Source: an uncultured Bacteroidota bacterium
Lineage (GTDB): Bacteria; Bacteroidota; Bacteroidia; Bacteroidales; UBA932
DNA length: 64,000 nucleotides
Direction: 5' to 3'
Assembly (NCBI GenBank): GCA_937901965.1
Contig: CALGSW010000007.1
Location: 105,872-169,871 of the forward strand
Of this stretch, positions 45,017 to 52,624 are shown piece after piece. The position numbers and the translations under genes are program-made. The first letter of the stretch is position 1; each line of letters opens with the position of its first letter. The notes below the pieces were generated by a model. It saw only the letters and a list, made by a program, of their open reading frames with translations, had not been told where the DNA came from and searched no databases.

Positions 45017-45754
45017 ATGGAACTCTTTTTCACAAACCAAATTCAAGACTCTTCCGCCATACTGGACGAACAGGAGAGCACACACTGTCTCAAAGTGCTC
45101 AGGCATAAGAGAGGGGATAATATAACCTTTACCGATGGTAAGGGAGGTCTTTACGAAGCAGAAATATTTGAGGTGAAGGGTAGATTTTGCCATCTGACGA
45201 TACTCTCAAAGAGTGTAAAATCTGAGGACAGACCGTACTACCTTCATATCGCAGTTGCACCAACAAAAAGTCTGGACAGGTATGAGTGGTTTCTGGAGAA
45301 AGCTGTTGAATTTGGTGCAGACAGAATAACTCCTGTAATTGGAGATCACTCAGAAAGGAAAATATTTAAAAAGGAGAGAGGTGACAGGGTAATTCTCTCT
45401 GCTCTCAAACAGTCTCTAAAAACAACAATGCCCCTCCTTGATGAAACAATAGACCTAAAAGCGTTTCTCAAATCAGATTATGTTGAGAGCTTCAGCGGAA
45501 CAAAGCTGATAGGCCATTGTAACGCAGGAGAAAAGAGGGAGTTAACCTCAATAATTGATTCGGTTACCCCCATTGAAGGCAAGAAAAGAGTGTTGATTTT
45601 GATAGGGCCGGAGGGAGACTTCTCCCCTGAGGAGGTTAAGTCAGCTATTCAAAATGGTTTCATGGACTTCACAATGGGTGACTCACGGTTTAGGGTGGAG
45701 ACCGCAGCTGTAGCAGCAGTCTCGGCTATTTACTTTTTATCAAGACGCAGCTAA
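45017..45754 (+). CDS. rsmE: 16S rRNA m3U1498 methyltransferase RsmE
   Basis: This 245-residue SPOUT-class methyltransferase is predicted to modify U1498 of 16S rRNA. An N-terminal PUA-like domain (STHCLKVLRHKRGDNITFTDGKG) is followed by the SPOUT core. Family motifs are EKAVEFGADRITPV, the SAM-binding loop LIGPEGDFSPEEV, and the C-terminal DSRFRVETAAVAAVSAIYFL. It is the only gene in its unit and is followed by a 541-bp stretch without genes. Confidence 0.95.
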   Translation: MELFFTNQIQDSSAILDEQESTHCLKVLRHKRGDNITFTDGKGGLYEAEIFEVKGRFCHLTILSKSVKSEDRPYYLHIAVAPTKSLDRYEWFLEKAVEFGADRITPVIGDHSERKIFKKERGDRVILSALKQSLKTTMPLLDETIDLKAFLKSDYVESFSGTKLIGHCNAGEKRELTSIIDSVTPIEGKKRVLILIGPEGDFSPEEVKSAIQNGFMDFTMGDSRFRVETAAVAAVSAIYFLSRRS

Positions 45755-46295
45755 ACATTGTGACTCCGGAGCTTTTCCTCCTCGCTCACTTCGTTCGCTG
45801 CGGCGGAGGCTCCGTCGTCTACACCGGGTAGCTGAATAAGGAGAATCATGCGGTTGCCGGGGATGTACAGGCGTGGGTGGGACAAGCATCCATGGGGTTG
45901 TTGTTGAAGTGATTGCAAAATGCAATTTGCTGATTATGTGAATTTTATACTTTGTGATAAGCAGATTGTCAATCAGATAGATGCTTGTCCCACCCACGCC
46001 TGCGAGACTTTGAGCCGCAATATTCACCGGCAATCCGCCTCCTTCTACTGCCGAAGGCTAAAAAAGGCCGGGAGGCAATCCCGGCACCATCTAAACTGTA
46101 GCCGACTGCTCCCCGGGTCGCTGTATATTGCAGACATATAGGGGTTTGACACTCTATCCGACGGGTGATCCCTCGGATGAAATGTTAACGCACACTCAGA
46201 TAGATAGTTACAACCACACGAGTTCAGGTTGCCTTGCGCAGATTTAAATGGTGCTGCGCAGTGTTAAGCCGTTCGGCAGAAGACAGGTATGAATA
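45755..46295. other. 541-bp gene-free stretch rich in palindromes
   Basis: No credible gene is visible. The stretch holds a GC-rich palindromic segment (about 45767-45815, with CTCACTTCGTTCGCTG), the long inverted repeat at 45868-46002, and a hairpin GCCGGGA/TCCCGGC (46067-46085). The last 200 bases show only weak inverted repeats. Confidence 0.7.
45868..46002. repeat. Inverted-repeat element A (MITE/REP-like)
   Basis: Perfect 23-bp arms lie at 45868-45890 and 45980-46002 (core GTGGGTGGGACAAGCATC). They flank 89 AT-rich bases that begin CATGGGGTTG. A related element lies at 52357-52476. There is no transposase inside, so it is probably non-autonomous. Confidence 0.75.
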
Positions 46296-47255
46296 TCAGG
46301 TGGTTAACAACCACACAACATATCCTACATAAAGTAAAAAGAGAAGAGCACCCTCTTTTTTGTCTATCATTGTTCCTTTACCTCTGAATGCTAAGGCCAA
46401 AACCAGAACTGTAGCTGCGGCTGATATTATCACATCAGTCATGTTTGCCATAGCGAATGGGAGAGGTGTTATAGTCGCTGATATTCCAAGAATGAGAAAT
46501 ATATTGAAGATATTGCTTCCAACCACATTGCCTATGGCAATATCGCTGTTGCCTCTGTATGCAGCCATAAGGCTTGTGGCAAGCTCTGGAAGGGATGTTC
46601 CTGCAGCTACTATTGTGAGGCCAATCACCGTCTCGCTCATACCCCACCCAAGAGCAAGTATGGTGGCATTTTTGACAATGAGGTCTCCTCCGAATATCAG
46701 AGCAGCAAGTCCACCTGCTACAAAAAGTATGGAGAGTAAAACCGGATATGTCTTCTCCTCTTTGGGAGCGTCATCCGGATTAATTTGACCGTTCCTTGCC
46801 GAGAGAAATATGTAGTAAATGAAAATTGCAAAGAATAAAAGAAGGACTATTCCATCTGCCCTTGATATCATCCCGGCACCCTCTCCCAGGAATTCATCAC
46901 CGGCAACGGCAATTAAAACAAAGGAAGCGAGTATGGCATATGGAATTTCAATTTTAACAAGTGACCTCTGCAAGCCTATAGGTCTTAGCATAGCGGCAAG
47001 GCCTACAATTACCAGCAAATTAAATATATTGCTTCCCACAACATTACCTATGGCCATACCGGGTGAACCGCCCAGAGAGGCAATGATATTTACTGAAAGT
47101 TCCGGCGTAGATGTCCCGAATGCTACAACAGTCAAACCTATAAGTAAGTCAGAGACCTTTAGTTTTTTTGCGATGGAGGAGGCTCCTTTAACCAGATAAT
47201 CTGCACCAAAAACAAGGATTGCAAAACCTAAAATCAAAAGTAAATATGGTATCAT
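46296..47255 (-). CDS. Calcium/sodium antiporter, CaCA family (YrbG-like)
   Basis: The 319-residue membrane protein has ten predicted helices and two inverted alpha-repeats, each with the ion-binding signature: GLTVVAFGTSTPELSVNI with GNVVGSNIFNLLV in the first half, and GLTIVAAGTSLPELATSL with GNVVGSNIFNIFL in the second. This is the classic CaCA exchanger pattern, probably Na+/Ca2+ or K+-linked exchange in the inner membrane. It lies 15 bp after tsaC on the same strand. Confidence 0.93.
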   Translation of the reverse strand: MIPYLLLILGFAILVFGADYLVKGASSIAKKLKVSDLLIGLTVVAFGTSTPELSVNIIASLGGSPGMAIGNVVGSNIFNLLVIVGLAAMLRPIGLQRSLVKIEIPYAILASFVLIAVAGDEFLGEGAGMISRADGIVLLLFFAIFIYYIFLSARNGQINPDDAPKEEKTYPVLLSILFVAGGLAALIFGGDLIVKNATILALGWGMSETVIGLTIVAAGTSLPELATSLMAAYRGNSDIAIGNVVGSNIFNIFLILGISATITPLPFAMANMTDVIISAAATVLVLALAFRGKGTMIDKKEGALLFLLYVGYVVWLLTT

Positions 47256-47270
47256 ACTATCGTGCTATTT

Positions 47271-47855
47271 TTATTCTCTTATTATTTTCACCTCACCGCC
47301 CACACCAAGCATCATAATGGACGATGGTTTGCCAGTAGAACCGGCCTCAAATGAATTATCTGCCACCCAATCTGCAGCCTCAATAATCTCTGTTGAAACG
47401 GTTTCAAAAAATGATGGAGCGGATGAGCCTGAAATGTTCGCAGATGTTGAGATTATCGGTTTTCCAAACCTTCTGATAAGGGCCTGACAAAACTGATGGT
47501 CTGGAATTCTGAAGGCGGCGGTTTTCTCTTCCGGAATAGCGTTTGCTGCAAGACCCTCAGCACCGGGATAGATTATTGTGAGTGGTTTGTCATTTATCTC
47601 AATAATTTGCCAGGCAACCTCCGGTACTACTTTAATATATCTTGCCAGCATGTCCGGGCCGTCAACAAGCATTATAAGACTTTTACTCTCTTCGCGATGT
47701 TTGATTTTGTAGATCTTATCAACTGCTTCCGGATTTGTTGCGTCGCATCCAAGTCCCCAGACAGTATCTGTTGGGTAAAGAATTACACCACCGTTACGGA
47801 GTACTTTCACAGCCTCTTCAACGGCTTTTCTGAGTTCTCTCTCTTTTGATATCAT
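47271..47855 (-). CDS. tsaC: L-threonylcarbamoyladenylate synthase TsaC (Sua5/YciO family)
   Basis: The 194-residue enzyme makes threonylcarbamoyl-AMP for t6A37 of tRNA. Motifs seen are GGVILYPTDTVWGLGCDATN, the KxR-type substrate loop KHREESKSLIMLV, and ISTSANISGSSAPS. It lacks the extra C-terminal Sua5 domain, so it is the short TsaC type. It lies in a minus-strand run of genes with the EEP enzyme, rhomboid and mutL upstream. Confidence 0.93.
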   Translation of the reverse strand: MISKERELRKAVEEAVKVLRNGGVILYPTDTVWGLGCDATNPEAVDKIYKIKHREESKSLIMLVDGPDMLARYIKVVPEVAWQIIEINDKPLTIIYPGAEGLAANAIPEEKTAAFRIPDHQFCQALIRRFGKPIISTSANISGSSAPSFFETVSTEIIEAADWVADNSFEAGSTGKPSSIMMLGVGGEVKIIRE

Positions 47856-47875
47856 CTCTTAATTGTATTATCTGT

Positions 47876-48982
47876 TTATGGAATTATCAGTTCGGCTATT
47901 ACAGGATAGTGGTCTGACCATGATATTTTTGGAGTCTTGTGGCTCATTGCCCACCATCCATCCGGATACAGGATATAGTCTATCCTGAGCATCGGCCAAA
48001 GGCTTCCGTAAGTTGCACTCATCCCTTTACCGGATTCCCGGAAGCTGTCCTCTCTGCCCTTTGAGAGGATATGGTATGTATATGACATAGGAGTATCGTT
48101 GAAGTCACCGCAAATGACGGCGGGAATACTCCCTGCAGATGAGTGGGTGGCAATGGTATCTACCTGCCTGGATCTCCTTTTAAATGTATTGGCCATCTTG
48201 TCGTGCACCTCAACAAGCTCATCAGACATTTTATCACTGTTTGAAATTCTTTTTACAAGAGAAGTAAATGAGATGCTGTGTGATTCCAGGTGTGTGTTAT
48301 AGATTCTTATGTCTCTGCCGTAATGGTCTATATCGCTGTAAATACAGAGGTTAGTACTTCCTTTGAATGTTATTTTTCCGGACTCTTTGATGGGGAACCG
48401 GCTTAAGGTAAGATTACCGAATCTGCTTCCGCTTTTAAGTTTGTAGAAGTGGCAGCTCCTGTGTGGGTAATTTTCATAAAGTTCACGGATAACACCGGTA
48501 TCTTTGATGTAAAATTCCTGAAAGCAGATTATATCAGGGTTGTTGTCTTCTGCATAGTCGGCAATTTTTTTCATCACCTCCTCTCGGCTCAACCCTTTAG
48601 GGTGAGCAAACAATCCCACGTTATAGGTCATAATTTTGAGAGATAAACCCTCCTCCTCCTTTTTTGATTCACCCCAGTTGATAAACATATCGGCAAACAG
48701 GAGAGAAGGGAGCAGGGCAAAGAAGGTTATCCACGTGGCACCGCTTCTGCGGAACATTCCAAGAATCAGCAACAGAATATTGATAAGTAGAATGGGGATA
48801 AAATAGAGCCCAAAGAACAGAGGAAAAGATACTACTGACGGGTTAATAAATACAGAGAGATATGAGAGGGCAAGCATTCCGGCCGCTACAATCAGAGCTA
48901 GTCTGAAAAGCAGTGCCAGAGGCCAGGGTGAGCGCCCGGTAGGGGCCTTCTTGTTGCCGGAATTCCGTCTCTTTTTAGTCAT
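47876..48982 (-). CDS. Membrane-bound endonuclease/exonuclease/phosphatase family protein
   Basis: The 368-residue protein has a short basic N-terminus, two to three transmembrane helices (to about residue 105), and a C-terminal EEP domain. EEP motifs are MTYNVGLF, ICFQEFY, NTHLES, CGDFND, and SWSDHYPVIAEL. The active site would face the periplasm or the cytoplasmic side depending on topology. The substrate is unknown (DNA, lipid or phosphoinositide-like in relatives). Its start overlaps the rhomboid stop by one base. Confidence 0.88.
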   Translation of the reverse strand: MTKKRRNSGNKKAPTGRSPWPLALLFRLALIVAAGMLALSYLSVFINPSVVSFPLFFGLYFIPILLINILLLILGMFRRSGATWITFFALLPSLLFADMFINWGESKKEEEGLSLKIMTYNVGLFAHPKGLSREEVMKKIADYAEDNNPDIICFQEFYIKDTGVIRELYENYPHRSCHFYKLKSGSRFGNLTLSRFPIKESGKITFKGSTNLCIYSDIDHYGRDIRIYNTHLESHSISFTSLVKRISNSDKMSDELVEVHDKMANTFKRRSRQVDTIATHSSAGSIPAVICGDFNDTPMSYTYHILSKGREDSFRESGKGMSATYGSLWPMLRIDYILYPDGWWAMSHKTPKISWSDHYPVIAELIIP

Positions 48983-49662
48983 CAGAAATACATTCTGTTA
49001 TTCTTTTTCCAGTATTTTATCAGAATAAAACCAAAGAGCATACCACCCAGGTGGGCAAAGTGCGCAATGTTGCCGCCTGTGTTTGATATGCCCAGCCATA
49101 ACTCCAGTGCTCCAAAAATTAGCACGAACCATTTTGCCTTTAGTGCTACAGGCGGGAATATGAGCTGGAGAACATTGTTAGGGAAGAGCATGCCATATGC
49201 AAGGAGAACACCGTAAACAGCTCCTGAGGCACCTACAGTAGGTGTTGACAGTAAAACCCGGATGTTCTCAAGAGCGTACTGGTTGCCGGCCTCAAATGCA
49301 GCTACCTGTGAAGAGTAGTCTATCCATAGTACAAGTGAATGGAGTGCAGCAGCACCTAGCCCGGTGACCATGTAGTAAAGGAAAAATTTTTGACTGCCCC
49401 ACACATGTTCCAGTATCACTCCAAAAATAACAAGGGAGTACATGTTGAAAAACAGGTGAAGAACACCACCGTGCATAAACATGTGGGTAATGAACTGATA
49501 TGGTTTGAAAAACTCAGATTCAAAAAAGAAGAGAGAAAATGTTCTGTACATAAAATCCTCCGCAAGGAAGGTAACCAGCAGCATTACTGCATTAATAATC
49601 AGTAGATTTTTTATTACCGGCGGAAGTGAAGTGAAAAACCCGCCTCCTCTGTATGGCATCAT
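48982..49662 (-). CDS. Rhomboid family intramembrane serine protease
   Basis: The 226-residue protein has six hydrophobic segments. The catalytic Ser lies in GASGAVYG and the catalytic His in AHFAHLGGMLFG, and HMFMHGGVLHLFFNMYSL gives the conserved helix 2 motif. Rhomboids cut membrane proteins within their transmembrane segments; the substrate is unknown. The gene is 24 bp downstream of mutL and overlaps the EEP gene by one base. Confidence 0.93.
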   Translation of the reverse strand: MMPYRGGGFFTSLPPVIKNLLIINAVMLLVTFLAEDFMYRTFSLFFFESEFFKPYQFITHMFMHGGVLHLFFNMYSLVIFGVILEHVWGSQKFFLYYMVTGLGAAALHSLVLWIDYSSQVAAFEAGNQYALENIRVLLSTPTVGASGAVYGVLLAYGMLFPNNVLQLIFPPVALKAKWFVLIFGALELWLGISNTGGNIAHFAHLGGMLFGFILIKYWKKNNRMYF

Positions 49663-49686
49663 ATTACAATAGTTTTCATTTAATTA

Positions 49687-51411
49687 TTAAAAAGACATTC
49701 GGCCCTCTATCTCCTCAACAGAGAGCATTGAAATTGTGGGGTATCCGGAAGGTGAAGTGTTTGGGTCTGAGCAAGCAAAAAGAGAGTCAACAAGTGACCG
49801 TGCCTCCATTGAACTCAGTGTTCCCCCCTTCTGTCTCGCTCCGGCAGATGCAAGAGTAGAGGCAATCCGCTCTCTCAACTCTGCCCCGATATTTGCCCTC
49901 CCCTCAGGTAGGATATTAATAAGGGTGTCGGCCAGTTTATCCATACTATCCATCTCCTCGGAAAAACCATCAGGAATTCCGGTAAGCATGTAAATGCCCT
50001 CTTCATCCCCCTGGATCTCAAAACCAAGCTGCAAAATACATGCAGAATTTTCATCAACAACAGATTTTTGCATTTCACTTAAATTTAACTCCAGCGGAAA
50101 AAGCACCTTCTGAATTTCAACAGATTCTGAACTGAGAGACTTTATATATCTTTCAAAGAGAATCCGCTCCCATGCTCTGATGATGTCAATAATCATAAGC
50201 CCGGACTTTATTGTTGTTGCAATGTATCTGCTTCCAACCTGCAGAACCGGCTTCTGAACAACTGTTTCATCTTTGAAAAGAGGTTCATGATGGATATCGG
50301 CTTTTCTCTCTTCGTAGAACGGATTAAAAAGAGGGTCATAATCAATTTTAGGAGGTGGCACCCAATATCCGCTCTTAACCTTAGGTATCTCCGGGGCATC
50401 CTCCTGGTCAAAGTCAATGCTGGGCATAAAGGAGTTGCGCCCGAGCGATTCTCTTACAGCACTATGAAGGATGTCAAAAATTGCAAAATCATCCTCAAAT
50501 TTAACCTCGGTCTTTGAAGGGTGTATATTTACATCAATCCTGGATTGCTCAGCCTCCAGGAAAATGAAAAAAGATGGCAGGTGACCATCCTGGATAAGAT
50601 TTTCGTATGCTTTAAGAACGGCCTTCTGAAAATAGGGGCTTCTGAAAAAACGACCATTTGCAAAAAAGAACTGATTACCCGGCGTTTTACGGGCATCCTC
50701 AGGCTTCCCAATATAACCCTTGATTTTAACAATTGTAGTGTCAACAGAGATCTCAACCAGCTCTTTGCCAAGCTCTCTCCCAAGGATACCCTGTATCCTC
50801 AGACGAAGATTTGCAGGAGGCAGGTTATAAACCTCAGTTCCGTTGTTTGTGAAGTGAAAATAGAGATCAGGTCTTGTAAGTGCCACCCTTGTAAATTCAG
50901 CCAGAATCTGTCTGTATTCAGCTGCATCAGATTTAAGGAATTTTCTTCTTGCCGGAATGTTATAAAATAAATTCCTTACAGAAAAAAGAGAGCCCACAGG
51001 TGCAGCAACCGGTGAGACCGAATTTACTTTAGATTCAGCAATCTTAATTTCAGTTCCGGTCTCATCCTCATACCTGCGTGTACGTAATGTGACCTCAGCT
51101 ACAGATGCTATTGAGGCAAGCGCCTCTCCTCGGAAGCCAAATGTATCAAGAAGTTCAAGGTCTTCTATCTCAGATATTTTAGAGGTAGCGTGTCTCTCAA
51201 AAGCCATCACGGCATCTTCGCGGGACATCCCTGAGCCATTGTCGGCTACCTGAATAAGAGTCCTTCCCGAATCCTTAATGATAACTTTAATCTCGGTAGC
51301 TCCTGCGTCCACAGCATTCTCCATCAGCTCCTTAACCACCGAGGCTGGCCTTTGAACAACCTCCCCTGCAGCAATAAGATTAGAAACGTGACCCGGAAGT
51401 ATTTTTAACAT
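49687..51411 (-). CDS. mutL: DNA mismatch repair protein MutL
   Basis: The 574-residue protein shows the GHKL ATPase motifs ENAVDAGAT, DNGSGM, HATSKI and GFRGEAL at the N-terminus, and the transducer domain. In the C-terminal dimerisation domain the metal-binding endonuclease motif DQHAxHE is degenerate: the segment reads MIIDIIRAWERILFE, keeping Asp and two Glu but losing Gln and both His. Function as a clamp and ATPase is likely; the nicking activity may be lost or altered. The length is a little short for the phylum. Confidence 0.94.
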   Translation of the reverse strand: MLKILPGHVSNLIAAGEVVQRPASVVKELMENAVDAGATEIKVIIKDSGRTLIQVADNGSGMSREDAVMAFERHATSKISEIEDLELLDTFGFRGEALASIASVAEVTLRTRRYEDETGTEIKIAESKVNSVSPVAAPVGSLFSVRNLFYNIPARRKFLKSDAAEYRQILAEFTRVALTRPDLYFHFTNNGTEVYNLPPANLRLRIQGILGRELGKELVEISVDTTIVKIKGYIGKPEDARKTPGNQFFFANGRFFRSPYFQKAVLKAYENLIQDGHLPSFFIFLEAEQSRIDVNIHPSKTEVKFEDDFAIFDILHSAVRESLGRNSFMPSIDFDQEDAPEIPKVKSGYWVPPPKIDYDPLFNPFYEERKADIHHEPLFKDETVVQKPVLQVGSRYIATTIKSGLMIIDIIRAWERILFERYIKSLSSESVEIQKVLFPLELNLSEMQKSVVDENSACILQLGFEIQGDEEGIYMLTGIPDGFSEEMDSMDKLADTLINILPEGRANIGAELRERIASTLASAGARQKGGTLSSMEARSLVDSLFACSDPNTSPSGYPTISMLSVEEIEGRMSF

Positions 51412-51434
51412 AATTGTAAGCTATCTAACGCGAT

Positions 51435-51728
51435 CTATTTAAAAAACAACCCCAGTGCGTCAGCAAAAAAGTAAACCACAGCCATCATGACCAGTATAGA
51501 GACAAGAATGATTATTCTGGAAGCCATAGGGGAGAGAGCACCCTTTCTCCCTTCATAAACAGCCTTTTGTATCTTTCCGCGAATGTGACTTCCAACTATG
51601 TGGACATCATCGCGACCCTGAGCAGCCTTTTTCCTGTTTTCCATTTCCTCCTTTCGTGGATCATAGTAACGAGGTTGGTAATTAAAGGTTCTGTGCTTGG
51701 GTACATTAAAAAAATTAAATAAAGCCAT
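51435..51728 (-). CDS. Small single-pass membrane protein, unknown function
   Basis: This 97-residue protein starts at the ATG at 51728 (MALFNFFNVPKHRTFNYQPR). It has a charged cytoplasmic part (YYDPRKEEMENRKKAA) and one C-terminal transmembrane segment (about residues 68-92). Similar short proteins are conserved next to mutL in Bacteroidota, but I know of no function. A minus-strand box TATCTTTG lies upstream (51754-51761). It is 23 bp upstream of mutL and probably in its transcript. Confidence 0.65.
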   Translation of the reverse strand: MALFNFFNVPKHRTFNYQPRYYDPRKEEMENRKKAAQGRDDVHIVGSHIRGKIQKAVYEGRKGALSPMASRIIILVSILVMMAVVYFFADALGLFFK

Positions 51729-51753
51729 TTGCCTCTCTTTTGTTATATTTACA

Positions 51754-51761
51754 CAAAGATA
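51754..51761 (-). promoter_or_regulatory. -7 box upstream of the small membrane protein and mutL
   Basis: The minus strand reads TATCTTTG, a match to TAnnTTTG, 26 bases before the start at 51728. It may drive the mutL gene run. Confidence 0.5.
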
Positions 51762-51793
51762 ACAATAAATAATTTTCAATTTTTTGTCTTGAA

Positions 51794-52297
51794 ATGAAAA
51801 CTGCAGAAACAACCCTCCCCCCATTCAGAACTGGCAACGGTTACGATGTACACAGCCTGGCACCCAGACTTCCCCTGTGGATCTGCGGAATTAAGATTCC
51901 ACACGAAAAAGGATGTGTAGCCCACTCAGACGGAGACACCCCCCTGCACGCCCTTTGTGACGCCATCTTGGGTGCACTCGCCCTTGGTGACATAGGCAAA
52001 CACTTTCCGGACAGCTCAGAAGATTTCAGAGGCATCGACAGCAAAATCCTCCTTAAAAAAGTATACAGCCTCTCCACCGAACATGGCTGGTATATTGGCA
52101 ACTGCGACATTACAATCGCACTTCAGCGCCCAAAAATCGGCCCCTACATACCTCAAATGAGGGCCATCATAGCAGAAATACTGGAGTGTGACATAAGTTG
52201 TGTCTCAGTAAAGGCTACTACAACAGAGAAGCTCGGATTTGTAGGCAGAGAGGAGGGGATTGAGAGCTGGGCGAGCGTTTTGATGTACCGGAAATAA
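51794..52297 (+). CDS. ispF: 2-C-methyl-D-erythritol 2,4-cyclodiphosphate synthase
   Basis: This 167-residue homotrimeric zinc enzyme of the MEP isoprenoid pathway shows the metal-binding NGYDVHSL, then HSDGDTPLHALCDAILGA and GDIGKHFPD. The C-terminal part has VSVKATTTEKLGFVGREEGI. It is divergent from the small membrane protein gene. It is the last core gene before the accessory region. Confidence 0.96.
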   Translation: MKTAETTLPPFRTGNGYDVHSLAPRLPLWICGIKIPHEKGCVAHSDGDTPLHALCDAILGALALGDIGKHFPDSSEDFRGIDSKILLKKVYSLSTEHGWYIGNCDITIALQRPKIGPYIPQMRAIIAEILECDISCVSVKATTTEKLGFVGREEGIESWASVLMYRK

Positions 52298-52356
52298 ACC
52301 TTCCGCCGATTTGGATAATTACCTGGAGTGAAAACCACGTGGAAACTTTAGGGTTT

Positions 52357-52476
52357 GGGTGGGACGAATCTCTATGGGGTTGATAAACAAAATGTTGAAA
52401 AATATAAATTTAACGGAATCAGAAAAATATATTTTGTATCTAACACATAACAAAGATGATGGAGGTTCGTCCCACG
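52357..52476. repeat. Inverted-repeat element B (related to element A)
   Basis: The left arm GGGTGGGACGAATCTC (52357-52372) pairs with the right arm ending TTCGTCCCAC (52466-52475). After the left arm comes TATGGGGTTG, nearly the same as in element A (45868-46002), and the core is AT-rich in both. The arms are 10 bp perfect with a further imperfect extension. Confidence 0.65.
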
Positions 52477-52506
52477 CAACAAAAATTGACAATTCACAAC
52501 CGGAAA

Positions 52507-52537
52507 TTTGTCACATCACAAAAAAGTATTACTTTTG
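52507..52537 (+). promoter_or_regulatory. Promoter for tRNA-Met
   Basis: TTTG at 52507-52510 and TACTTTTG at 52530-52537 are exactly 19 bases apart, the same layout as the tRNA-Gly promoter. Confidence 0.85.
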
Positions 52538-52550
52538 CCCTCCCAAACCC

Positions 52551-52624
52551 GGCGCGATAGCTCAGATGGTTAGAGCGCATGATTCATAATCATGAGGTCC
52601 CCAGTTCAATCCTGGGTCGCGCTA
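52551..52624 (+). tRNA. tRNA-Met (anticodon CAT)
   Basis: The 74-nt gene forms a cloverleaf: acceptor GGCGCGA with TCGCGCT (one G-U end pair), anticodon stem CATGA/TCATG around TTCATAA, and T-arm CCCAG TTCAATC CTGGG. The paired 1-72 end argues for the elongator rather than the initiator, although CAT can also belong to a lysidine-modified Ile tRNA. CCA is not encoded. Confidence 0.92.

Noticed and set aside
45740..46033. A 97-codon minus-strand frame after rsmE.
   Set aside because: It spans the long inverted repeat and shows repeat-like residues (Pro/Arg/Ser) with no domain.
52359..52589. A short frame upstream of tRNA-Met.
   Set aside because: It begins in the arm of repeat element B, crosses the tRNA promoter and ends inside the tRNA, so it is not a gene.
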